Source of the DNA: Candidatus Peregrinibacteria bacterium RIFOXYB2_FULL_33_20 | GTDB taxonomy: Bacteria > Patescibacteriota > Gracilibacteria > UBA1369 > GWF2-33-10 | Assembly (NCBI GenBank): GCA_001788835.1 | Contig: MFXK01000013.1 | Location: 1 to 64,000, forward strand | Length of the DNA stretch: 64,000 bases | Reading direction: 5' to 3' | Position numbers and translations under genes: made by a program | Shown: positions 1 through 12,100 of the stretch, in pieces | Layout: every line of letters begins with the position of its first letter | Numbering within the stretch: position 1 is the first letter of the stretch | Notes under the pieces: generated by a model | Told to the model about the DNA's origin: nothing | The model's input: only the letters and a program-made list of their open reading frames with translations | Databases searched by the model: none

Positions 1-864
1 AAAAGAAAAGCCAAAACTCAAACACGTAATGAGAAATCCGAATGTGAGAGGCATAAACAGAGTGAAGAACAAGTAGCAAGAAAGAGATTTACTATTCCTG
101 AGGGATTAAATTCTTTAAGTGAATGGTTAGAACAGATAGAACGAAAATTTTTAGCTACTCATCGGTTAAAATTTCCTGATTTTAAAGAACGCCCTAAAGT
201 TCAAAAAGGGTTTAGAGAGTATGCAGCGCATAAATTATATGCTGGGCAGGGTGATGAATTGTGTACGTTTCCAGAAGGATTAGGCCTCAATCCAGAAGCT
301 GAATTGATTGCACAAGTTAATGATGTTTTATCATGGACAAGAAGCGGATTAAAAAGATTCCTAGCTGCTTGTATGTTTTTAGGTCCGGTTTATAAAAATA
401 ATGCAAAAAGATTTGCTTCTATTCCTAACGTTGCACTCATGCGAATATATGAGGGTTATAGACTTGCCTTAAGTTATAATGCCACTGGTACTTCATTTTT
501 AAGAGTGCCTGGTTGTACTGAAGAAATGAAAGCAACAGCTTTTAAGTTCATTTTAAGGGGTTCTATAATTACCAGAGATTTAATGGATATGGTGACAAAG
601 TTAGAAGGTGTTTTAAGAGCACAAGAGACCGTGCCAACACTTGCTCGTAGTGTGACAGATGGGATAGATGCTTTGGTTCGACTTGCTAATGATCCTATTG
701 GAAATGATTTGCAAAGAGTACTAGCGGACGTAGAACAAAGAGCTCAAGCAGCTCAAGAAGTTGCTTCACTAGGGCAAATGCCAAGAATGGCTTTGCCTGC
801 GCCAGTAGAGCAGGAAGAAACTAGAGCTGCAATTAAACATGTAGCACAGCAAAGAACGATGTAA
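1..864 (+). CDS. Hypothetical protein, 5'-truncated by window edge
   Basis: Frame of the 259..864 ORF is open back to base 1 (KRKAKTQTRNEKSECERHKQ...); the listed start at 259 is an internal TTG. Stop TAA at 862-864. Confidence 0.75.
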   Translation, partial: KRKAKTQTRNEKSECERHKQSEEQVARKRFTIPEGLNSLSEWLEQIERKFLATHRLKFPDFKERPKVQKGFREYAAHKLYAGQGDELCTFPEGLGLNPEAELIAQVNDVLSWTRSGLKRFLAACMFLGPVYKNNAKRFASIPNVALMRIYEGYRLALSYNATGTSFLRVPGCTEEMKATAFKFILRGSIITRDLMDMVTKLEGVLRAQETVPTLARSVTDGIDALVRLANDPIGNDLQRVLADVEQRAQAAQEVASLGQMPRMALPAPVEQEETRAAIKHVAQQRTM

Positions 865-868
865 TTTA

Positions 869-2179
869 TTAGAATATTTTATTTATTACCTCTGATATTT
901 TTGTTAATTTTGAATCTAAATTTAATTTAAATCCTAAGTTTTGTACTTCTTTGAGTCTTTTTTCGTATTGATTGGTTTTTCGTATCTCTCCGCAAAGACC
1001 GATTTCTCCGATTGCCACAAGATTTTCAGGTAGTGGATTTTTTTTGAAAGAAGAAATTATTGCCAAGCAAACTGCCAAGTCTATGGCTGGATCTTTGATT
1101 TTAATTCCACCAACAATGTTTACATATATATCCTGATTAGTAAGATTTATTCCGGCGTGTTTTTGAAGCACGGCAACAAGAATATCAAGTCTGTTGGTAT
1201 CAAAGCCGCTTGCGGTTCTTTTTGGATAACCAAATACGCTTAAATTTGTCAAAGCCTGAACTTCGATAAGCAGGGGGCGATTGCCTTCAATGGCCATACT
1301 TAAGCATGATCCAATGGCGTTTTTTTGCCTGCTTTCAATCATTTTTTGTGATGGATTTTTCACTTCCTTAAGTCCTAATTCGTCCATCTCAAAAATTCCG
1401 ATTTCAGATGTTGATCCAAAACGATTTTTATATGCTCTTAAAATTCTCAGTTCATGGTAGCGGTCTCCTTCTAGATTTAAAACCGTATCAACTAAGTGTT
1501 CCAGCGCTTTTGGTCCAGCCAGAACACCATCTTTGGTGACATGGCCGATCAGAATAACTGTTATTCCTTTATTTTTGGCGATATCCATTAATTTTTCTGT
1601 TACAAATCTTATTTGCGAAATTGAACCTGATGATGAATCCTGCACATCACTTGCCATAACTTGGATTGAATCAATAATTGCCAAGTCAGGTTTATGCTCA
1701 AGTAGTGTGGCAATAATTTCTTCAAGATTATTTGAATTTATTAGCTTTAATTTGTCGTGATTAATATTTAGCCTATTGGCGCGCATGGAGATTTGATCAA
1801 TGGATTCTTCGCCTGAAATATAAAAAACATCTTGATTTTGCGCGCAAAGTTTTTGGCAGATTTGCAGAATCAACGTTGATTTGCCAATACCAGGCTCGCC
1901 GCCAAGAATTGTTAGACTGCCTTTGACGATTCCTCCGCCCAAAACATTATCAAATTCATTGATGCCGGTTTTTACTTTTTGGGCAAAATTTTCTGATAAA
2001 TTAATATTTAATGGCTGGTGGATTCGCGCCTTTGGTAGGTTTTTGAGAAAATCATCCTTGCCAACATTAATAGCATCTTCCACAAAACTATTCCAAGCGT
2101 TGCATTCTGGGCATTTTCCGGCCCATTTTTGGGATTCGTATTTACAGGTTTCGCAGATGTAGATAGTTTTGAGTTTCAT
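869..2179 (-). CDS. radA: DNA repair protein RadA
   Basis: N-terminal C4 zinc finger (CETCKYESQKWAGKCPECNAWNS), Walker A GGEPGIGKST, KNRFGSTSEIGIFEM motif, Lon-like C-terminus. Confidence 0.96.
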   Translation of the reverse strand: MKLKTIYICETCKYESQKWAGKCPECNAWNSFVEDAINVGKDDFLKNLPKARIHQPLNINLSENFAQKVKTGINEFDNVLGGGIVKGSLTILGGEPGIGKSTLILQICQKLCAQNQDVFYISGEESIDQISMRANRLNINHDKLKLINSNNLEEIIATLLEHKPDLAIIDSIQVMASDVQDSSSGSISQIRFVTEKLMDIAKNKGITVILIGHVTKDGVLAGPKALEHLVDTVLNLEGDRYHELRILRAYKNRFGSTSEIGIFEMDELGLKEVKNPSQKMIESRQKNAIGSCLSMAIEGNRPLLIEVQALTNLSVFGYPKRTASGFDTNRLDILVAVLQKHAGINLTNQDIYVNIVGGIKIKDPAIDLAVCLAIISSFKKNPLPENLVAIGEIGLCGEIRKTNQYEKRLKEVQNLGFKLNLDSKLTKISEVINKIF

Positions 2180-2321
2180 AATAATAATTTAACCGTTCGA
2201 GATAATGAAGTCCATAATTTTTTTCGCAGGTGAATTGATTTTAAAAAAAATCAACTTGCATTCAATAAGCCTTTTTATTAAGATTTTATCTTATATTTTT
2301 ATCATTCTAAACACTATTATT

Positions 2322-3263
2322 ATGACTGCAATAAAGGAACCTACTCTTGAAGCAATTGCCGCTGCTGGTACTGACGTTGAATCATTAGCTGGTCGTGAAC
2401 TTTTAGAAGTTCCGTCTGAAGTTATGAAAAATCTTGGGTTAACTCGTTATTTTGTAGGTGGTTCGCTTAAGGCAGTAGAAATATTAACTGGATTTCAAAC
2501 TGCATTTCGCAAATCAGTTTACTATAGAAAACAAGCAGAAAAAGGGGGTAGGTCAAATCTTGGTTTAGGAGCAGTTATTGAGTTAGCAGAAGATACCTTA
2601 GCTAAATTTCGAGAAGATTGCCCTGATATACTTATACCTGGGGTTTTAGATCGTGAAGATAGTTTTGCGTTGGGGTCAGTTTTCTTACGTTATCTTGTAC
2701 AAGCTGAGATATTTAGCTATACGGGTTTCGCTAAATCTCGAGATGTTGAGCCTGTATCAATGAGATTTTTATCAGATCCAATGGTCGTTGCTGTGGAAAA
2801 TTTTCCTGAAAATGATCTCACCCTGCCTTCTTCGTCTTTAACTGGGCAAATAATTGCTAATTATAATAGAGATTGTAAATCTCCTAAATCTAATCCTATT
2901 GGAGAGCGTATAAGGCTACCATATAGAATCTTAACTGAATTAATTAAGGAAGAGGGGAGAGCTGTTTTGTTGAAAAATTTTAATCAGTTAGCGGAAGGAT
3001 TAGAAATACGCCAATTTCCATTGTATTTATACATGCAGGTTGCTAGCTATGAAGATTGGGGGATAGTCAATACTTCATTTGATGACGCTTTAGGTCAGGG
3101 GTGGTCTGCGAATTTTGCCAGTCAAATACTAAATGGCAGAAGAGGTCCTAACAAAGATATGCAAGGATTACACTCATTTATATCCCCAGAAAGGTTGCAA
3201 TGTAAATATGAGTTTCCTGTCTCTGTTAGTAGGTTAGTGATTGTTTCTGATTCAGATAAGTAG
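2322..3263 (+). CDS. Hypothetical protein
   Basis: Long ORF; ATG at 2322 (MTAIKEPTLEAIAAAG) is more plausible than the listed upstream start, whose extension looks like translated AT-rich leader. Confidence 0.65.
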   Translation: MTAIKEPTLEAIAAAGTDVESLAGRELLEVPSEVMKNLGLTRYFVGGSLKAVEILTGFQTAFRKSVYYRKQAEKGGRSNLGLGAVIELAEDTLAKFREDCPDILIPGVLDREDSFALGSVFLRYLVQAEIFSYTGFAKSRDVEPVSMRFLSDPMVVAVENFPENDLTLPSSSLTGQIIANYNRDCKSPKSNPIGERIRLPYRILTELIKEEGRAVLLKNFNQLAEGLEIRQFPLYLYMQVASYEDWGIVNTSFDDALGQGWSANFASQILNGRRGPNKDMQGLHSFISPERLQCKYEFPVSVSRLVIVSDSDK

Positions 3264-3287
3264 AAAAATAATAATCAGTTAGGCCTG

Positions 3288-4337
3288 TTAAATCTCTATG
3301 GTTTTAGCTTTGCCAATTTCCGGGCAGATGATGAAATTAATTTTGCCATTTTTAACTTTTTTATCTTTCATCATAACTTTTTCAATTTGTGGCCAGGTAA
3401 ATTTACCTGGAATGGCTGTGGGGAGCTTTGCCAAATTGAGTAAATTTTTTATTCGATCGGCGTCATTTTTGCCCATTAAGCCTCCTGAAACAGCTATTTC
3501 GTTAATTTTGACCATGCCTATAGCTACAGCATATCCATGAAGAATTTTATATCTACTTAAATTTTCGACTGCATGGCCGATGGTATGTCCATAATTTAGA
3601 ATCATTCTTATATTTGATTCTTTTTCATCCATTTCGATAATTTTTCCCTTAATTTCGCAGGATTTTTGAATTATAAAAGATAATACTTTAGGATCTTTTT
3701 GGAAAATCTGATCAATATTTTTTTCTAAATAGGTAAAGAAATCTTTATCATAAATACAGCCATATTTAATGATTTCCGCCAAAGCATTGGAAATTTGTTT
3801 TTGGGGGAGAGTGTTAAGAAAATTTATGTCGATGTAGACTTTTTTGGGTTGATAAAAAACGCCAATCAAATTTTTGCCAATATCTAAATCAACGCCGGTT
3901 TTTCCACCTATAGATGAATCAACCATGGCCAGCAGACTAGTTGGAATTTGGATGACAGGGATGCCACGCATGAAAATTGCCGCTAAAAATCCCGCAATGT
4001 CACCCACTATTCCGCCGCCCAAAGCAATGACGCAGTCAGAGCGGTTATAAGATTTGTGTAGCATTTTTGTCGCCAGTTTACGAATCTGCGCTAAAGTTTT
4101 ATTTGTTTCACCAGCACGGAAAGCAAATAAATCGCATTTTATTCCTGCGCTTCTAAGTGCATTTTTAAATTTCATTCCTAGCTGTTGTTGCACGATTGAA
4201 TCAGTAATAATTGCATATTTTTGTCCATAAGATTTTTCTTTCAGGTAGGCAATTATTTTTGATCCCCAATCTTGTCCGATCATAATTTCATAGGAGTCAT
4301 CAATTGATTTGACTAGATTTACTTTTATAATTTCCAT
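3288..4337 (-). CDS. aroB: 3-dehydroquinate synthase
   Basis: GGGIVGDIAGFLAAIFMRGIPVIQIPTSLLAMVDSSIGGKTGVD and NYGHTIGHAVE motifs. Confidence 0.96.
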   Translation of the reverse strand: MEIIKVNLVKSIDDSYEIMIGQDWGSKIIAYLKEKSYGQKYAIITDSIVQQQLGMKFKNALRSAGIKCDLFAFRAGETNKTLAQIRKLATKMLHKSYNRSDCVIALGGGIVGDIAGFLAAIFMRGIPVIQIPTSLLAMVDSSIGGKTGVDLDIGKNLIGVFYQPKKVYIDINFLNTLPQKQISNALAEIIKYGCIYDKDFFTYLEKNIDQIFQKDPKVLSFIIQKSCEIKGKIIEMDEKESNIRMILNYGHTIGHAVENLSRYKILHGYAVAIGMVKINEIAVSGGLMGKNDADRIKNLLNLAKLPTAIPGKFTWPQIEKVMMKDKKVKNGKINFIICPEIGKAKTIEI

Positions 4338-4399
4338 GCTTTTATTTATTTGCTATAATATACTAGATACGTTATACAAAAAAATTATAAATTAAACAA

Positions 4400-5086
4400 A
4401 TGGGTTTAGAAGAATTTGGCTTGGATGGCAGTGATGCAATTAGTGCTGATGCTCTGGAAAGGCTAATGGAGCAAATGAGGGAGAATGCTGCGGTAATTAA
4501 GGCCATTAAACAGCAAGAAAAAAAACAGCGGGATAAAGATAATAAATTGGTAGCGATTATTATGAAATTTATTAAGGGTAATCAAAGGCAAGATTTGGTA
4601 GCTTTGATTATCAGATTATTAAATGAAAATGTACCAGCCAGTTTTATTTTAACAATTATTTTATTGGGTAATGAAGAAATACAACAACAAGCTGGAATAA
4701 TTTTGGCTTTGCCAGCTGGTGAGATCGCTAGTGATCACCATGATTTGCAAGAATGGGAAGAGCAGAAAGATCAAAATATGATTACGCTGGAGCAAAAATT
4801 AGTTTTGAAAATGTGGACTAATACCATTATTGCGACAGCTTTGGAGAATCCATACAAAATTTTACGCACTGTAAAAGATGCGGAAGGTAAGGTGAAACAC
4901 ACAGCCATTCAACTAACGGCCTTCATCGTGAGAGATTTTTTTGAAAAAGAACATGTTAATCGTGATTTTCAGGAAATTCATGAGTTTGCGACTATGACTT
5001 TGCAGGAAATTTTGTCAGAAGTAGAGAAAAAGGTATCGCAGAGTCAATTGGGAGGCAAAACAATGAACGATGAGGGTATTATGTAG
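4400..5086 (+). CDS. Hypothetical protein
   Basis: 228-aa ORF, no recognised motif. Confidence 0.6.
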   Translation: MGLEEFGLDGSDAISADALERLMEQMRENAAVIKAIKQQEKKQRDKDNKLVAIIMKFIKGNQRQDLVALIIRLLNENVPASFILTIILLGNEEIQQQAGIILALPAGEIASDHHDLQEWEEQKDQNMITLEQKLVLKMWTNTIIATALENPYKILRTVKDAEGKVKHTAIQLTAFIVRDFFEKEHVNRDFQEIHEFATMTLQEILSEVEKKVSQSQLGGKTMNDEGIM

Positions 5087-5266
5087 TTAAGGTTGGCTAT
5101 TAAGTTCGATTTTGTAAATATTCAGATTAAGCATGCTGGAAAAACCACTTGATTTATTGATCTTTCTTGCTTAAAATCAGTAAGCTTTGAAAGAAATTTT
5201 GAATTTTAAATTCTTAATTTTGAATTAATTAAGAATTAAGAATTAAGAATTTAAAATTATTTTATT

Positions 5267-7398
<2,132 letters not shown>

Positions 7399-7400
<2 letters not shown>

Positions 7401-7475
7401 CGGACGTAGCTTAGTTGGTAGAGCATCAGATTGTGGCTCTGAGGGTCGTGGGTTCAAATCCCATCGTCCGTCCCA
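7399..7475 (+). tRNA. tRNA-His (anticodon GTG), encoded CCA and G-1
   Basis: Cloverleaf by eye: G-1, acceptor ACGGACG/CGTCCGT, D-arm GCTTAGTTGGTAGAGC, anticodon arm TCAGA-TTGTGGC-TCTGA, T-arm GTGGG-TTCAAAT-CCCAT, C73 then CCA. Confidence 0.95.
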
Positions 7476-7563
7476 TAAGAAAAGTTAAAAGTTGAAAGGG
7501 AAAAGTTAAAAGTGTAAAAGTATTGATGCATTAAAACATCTATTTTTAAAATTATTTAAATTT

Positions 7564-8856
7564 ATGCTACAAAATCAAAAAATCGAACCGCGAACTTTAC
7601 AAGGGTTTGATGATAGGCATGGGGCGGAAATGATTGTGAGAAACCATGTGAAGAATGTTTGGGAAGATATTTTCCAAAACTTTGGATATTCAGCGATTGA
7701 AACTCCTTCCCTGGAGTATTCGGAAATTCTAACAGGCAAGTATGGTGAAGAGGAGAAACTGATTTATCATTTTGAAGATCATGGGGGACGTCGAGTGGCT
7801 TTGCGTTATGATCAAACCGTGCCTTTTGCCAGATATTTGACTCAACATCGGAATTTAATTGTTTTACCTTTCAAGCGATATGAAATTTCTCGCGTTTGGA
7901 GGGCTGATGCCGCCAGGAAAGGTAGACGCCGAGAATTTTATCAGTGTGATATTGATATTGCTGGGACGGATTCCATGATGGCGGATAGCGAAATTTTGCA
8001 GGTTTTATATGCTGGATTTATGAAACTTGGTTTTGCTGAACATAAAATATTGTTAAATCACCGCAAATTAGTGAGTGGTTTTATTCAATCGTTAAATATT
8101 TCTCAAGAACAGGCAATTGAGGTTTATAGAGCTATTGATAAATTTGATAAAGTCGGTCAAGAAGGTGTGAAAAAAGAACTTTTGGATAGAGGGATCCAAA
8201 GCCAATTTATTCCGAAAATTTTGGAATTTATATCTTTGGATGGCGATAATAATCAAGTAATGCTTTCAACTTTGGCGGATTTAGTTAAAGGTAATGAACT
8301 AGGCGAGTTAGGGTTGTCAGAACTTAAGGAAATTATTGAGATTTGCGCTTTTGCCGGGATTCCTAGTCAAAATATCCAAATTTCGCCTCGCTTAGTACGA
8401 GGACTTGATTACTATACTGGAGCGATTTTTGAGGTGGTGGTTGATGGTTTTCCAGGCTCTTTGGCCGGGGGGGGCAGATATGATGGTTTATGTGGCAGGT
8501 TTAGTAATGAGGAAATTCATGCGGTTGGGGTGGCGGTAGGGTTTGAACCTTTGTGTATGTTGATGACGGAAAAGAAAATGGGACCTAAGAATACCGCGCC
8601 AGCTGATCTGTTTTTAGTGTTATTTAATAATGAAATGAAGAAGGATGTTTTGCATTTAGCGCAAAATTTTCGAACAAAAGGTTTACGAGTACAGGTGTCT
8701 TATGAAGCTTCGAAATTAGGTAAGCAATTTGAAAAAGCCAATAAATTAGGTATTCCTCAAGTGGTAATCTTGGGACCGGATGAGAAGGCTAGGGGAGTGT
8801 ATGTTGTGAAGAATATGGAAACAGGAGAACAGAAGGAGGAGAAGATTCCTGTGTAA
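7564..8856 (+). CDS. hisS: Histidine--tRNA ligase
   Basis: ALRYDQTVPFARY, KRYEISRVWRADAARKGRRREFYQCDIDI, RGLDYYTGAIFEV, AGGGRYDGL motifs. Confidence 0.97.
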   Translation: MLQNQKIEPRTLQGFDDRHGAEMIVRNHVKNVWEDIFQNFGYSAIETPSLEYSEILTGKYGEEEKLIYHFEDHGGRRVALRYDQTVPFARYLTQHRNLIVLPFKRYEISRVWRADAARKGRRREFYQCDIDIAGTDSMMADSEILQVLYAGFMKLGFAEHKILLNHRKLVSGFIQSLNISQEQAIEVYRAIDKFDKVGQEGVKKELLDRGIQSQFIPKILEFISLDGDNNQVMLSTLADLVKGNELGELGLSELKEIIEICAFAGIPSQNIQISPRLVRGLDYYTGAIFEVVVDGFPGSLAGGGRYDGLCGRFSNEEIHAVGVAVGFEPLCMLMTEKKMGPKNTAPADLFLVLFNNEMKKDVLHLAQNFRTKGLRVQVSYEASKLGKQFEKANKLGIPQVVILGPDEKARGVYVVKNMETGEQKEEKIPV

Positions 8857-8875
8857 TGACTTTTTTTTGGCAAAA

Positions 8876-9139
8876 TTATGTTTGCATACCGCTTACATTG
8901 CTGTCTTTACAAAATTTAGCTATATTTTCGTCAAGGAATTTATAGGTTTTGTTAATTCTGGCCTGTGATTGATCATAAATTTCATCTTGTTGTTTCAGAT
9001 TATCGGCAATTATTTGGTAAATTTTGCCCGTAGTTTTGGAGTCAAGTGTGGGCAGGATTTTGATTAATAACTGTTGTAAATTAGCTTCAATCGAGGATTT
9101 TAATATATTTTGAACAAATTGTGGGTCTAGAGGGGACAT
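8876..9139 (-). CDS. Small hypothetical protein overlapping the 3' end of the upstream giant gene
   Basis: 87-aa ORF; its ATG lies inside the last codons of the 9127..13383 ORF. Confidence 0.55.
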   Translation of the reverse strand: MSPLDPQFVQNILKSSIEANLQQLLIKILPTLDSKTTGKIYQIIADNLKQQDEIYDQSQARINKTYKFLDENIAKFCKDSNVSGMQT

Positions 9140-12100
9140 GGGGGGGCATTAAAAAGTTGAGTGTTTAAGCAAGTTTTATATCTATCTAAGCCTTTTTTTA
9201 ATCTATCAGCTATCCATTGTTCTTGAGATTTTCTGGCTTCATAATTTGTTTTGCCAGCATCAAGAAAAGTATCACTTTTATATGACAGAATATTTCCTTT
9301 GTTTCTTTTAATTCTTTCAATTATGTTTGTAATTGTAGCTTCTCCGTTATTGCCATAAGGATCATCCCGTTCATAATCGCCCTGTTCTGCAAGATACCAT
9401 TGTCCATTTTGCCAATATATGCCTTTATAATTTGCTGAATCTTTGATAAAATAATTTCTTAGACTTTCCACATCTCCTTCTCCGGTATATCCAAATCCAG
9501 TGGCAAGTTCATACACAGCAAATGCAATTGGGTCGTAATCAACTTGCTCATGCTCTCTCCAGGAATTGGAATTATTTAATCCCATCATAGTATCGGCAAA
9601 GGCAATCAGTCTTTTTTCAAATTTAATATCATTAGTATTTATATATTCAGATTGTGCATACACAAATCTGATTTTTTCAACATAACTTTGCAGGTAATCT
9701 TTAAACTTAAATACATTTACATTATCTTTGTTTTGGGCTTTTGTGCGTGTGAATAGATCAATTAAATTCCAATAATAAAGCAATTCTTCCTCACTTAGTT
9801 TGTCTAAATTTCTCATACAAATTTCCGGGATATAAAGTTCATCATTAGAATCTTTAACCAAATCTTTTTTTTGTTGTTCTATATAGGCTTGTAAAAGTTT
9901 ATTTATAAAATTAATGTCTCTGCTTCTACGAACAGTAAAATCTAAAATATTGTAGGCTTTGCTATCCATTAATATGGTGTATTGTTGTGGTTGATTAGAC
10001 TTTTTCTGTATTTGTTTTTGGATGATTGAATTTAGCATCATGTCATAGTAAATTCTTGAATTTCGTAAAGCTAAATTACATTGGTTTTCATCTTGAAAAT
10101 GGAATGTTCCATTTGTTAAAATTTCAAGATATCTAAGCCTATATGGGATTTCCACATCTGTTCCTTGTTCTTCATCTTCTTCCATTTCTTTTAATATTAA
10201 AGTTTCACATATTTCTCTTCTTGTTCTATGTTTTGACTTTTTTAGTTCTTCAGGCGAAGGACTCGGTAGGAGTGAGGATTTTGACGTCTCTCCGTCATCA
10301 CTATTACTTAACACCAAATCACCATAATTTAAAGTATCATCTAAAAATAATTTATGTATCAAATTTCCTCTGCTTTCTTGCCTGAAATCCTCAGAGCGTT
10401 TTAAGATTTCCTCTCCTGATTCAAATCCTTCTATTATGACATCGGTTGACATTTCTACTAAGGTTGTAATCGCTAATCCTGTTAAAGCGGCTGGTATTGT
10501 AACGACTCCAGCTCCAGAGGCAACAGCTCCCCCTTTTATTAATCTTATTAAACTTTGAAATTTTTTGGTGTCTTTTATTAGCATTATGGCTTCAAAACCG
10601 CCTTTTTCCAATTCTACCAAACCTTTATCTAATTTTGTTTCGCCTAAACTTTGATTTGTTGACATAATATCTCTAGCAGTTGATATATCACGCGCACCTT
10701 CACCTATATTCATGATTGCGACATACCATCCAAATCCTCTGACAAATTTGACAATTGCAACTTTACCTATACCAGCACCTTTTTTTAGTAGCTCAGGTTT
10801 AGTTAATTTAAAAGTATTTTTTAAGCTTTGTGTTTTTTTGCTTATTACACTTATTATTTTTAATCTTCCTGTCTCTTTCACTACTTCACCATTAACTATT
10901 TTTGATATTTCTTCAGCTCGAAAGGCATATTTAATACCTTTGAGAGTCAAATGTCCTACAACTGAACTGCTCAAACCCCAAGTAGTCCATCCTAATGTTT
11001 TTGCTGTCATAAGAGCATGATCTGGCGTTAAAACTGAACCTATTACCACAAACGGTACTGATGTCCTTCCCAGTTCAAGCACGCCATGACTCAAAGTATT
11101 TCCTGTCCCTTCAGATATTGCCCCTTCCGCCATCAGCCCAAGTGATCTCCAAACATTGCAGAAAGTATTACATATTATTTCTCCAGCTGTACCAATAAGA
11201 GCAAAACTGCCTTCTTTTAATATTATTCTATAATCTCCATATTTATGAAGCATTGCCCCCACTATAGTAAACCATTCGTATGATAATGGAGTAATATCAT
11301 GTCTATCTTTTAAAGCATCAATTTCTGAGACCATAGGTCGGGTTTTTTCATGTTCAGATAGATTTTTTTTCAAAGTATCTATGAAGTCATTTCCATATTT
11401 GAAAGTATCATCAATACCTTTGAATATATATAATAAACCATCCTTTGATAAAATATCATTTGGTATCTCATCAATTTTTTTACTTTCCTGCCAAGAGCAA
11501 TATAACATGAATATAACTATTCCTTTCAGACCTGTCCTTAATGTTGTTTTACCTTTTAATTTGTTAAATATGAAATAAGCAAATCCTATTTTTGTCCCTG
11601 ATCTCAAAGCGTTTTCAATGTCATCAGTCGTTAATTCTTCTTGCATCATGTGGCCTATCAACATTAGAGGATTTAAATTTTTAATATCCCGTAAAGATGG
11701 CATTCCTGGTATTTTGCTTATATCACAGAACATCTTGTCTCCATATTTAATAGTAGAGGCAATAGTGTTATCTATAAATGTTTTGGTCTCTGGCTTATTT
11801 ATTATTTCTAGGTATTTTTCGACTTTTTTGCTTTCAGCAAATGCTGCGATTGTGTCTTGATTTTGTTTTGGTATTATTTCGTCAGCTACAGGTACTTTTG
11901 AGCCGGAAACTTTTAAAATAAAATATAATCCACATAAAATAAGCATTAATTTGCCAGGGCCTATGCCTAATTTTTTTGCTATTGCTGTTTTTCCTAGATA
12001 ATTTATTAACCCATAAGTTAAAAGTCCCAAACCTCCTATTTTTGCACTTTTAGATATCCAATCTGGCAGTTTCCCATCACCCATATCTAAAGCAGTGCCT

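Noticed and set aside
1533-2162. Plus-strand ORFs 1533..1760 and 1881..2162 opposite radA
   Set aside because: Antisense shadow ORFs of a confidently assigned gene; same logic for many short ORFs opposite gyrB, cysS, leuC, leuA, ddl, dnaE and the giant genes.
5200-5260. TTAAGAATTAAGAATTAAGAA repeats before rpsU as a regulatory RNA
   Set aside because: Low-complexity AT repeats; similar tracts occur in several gaps, and no specific structure can be supported by eye.
8466-8475. G8 homopolymer in hisS as a possible frameshift
   Set aside because: It encodes the conserved AGGGRYDGL motif and the frame stays correct on both sides.
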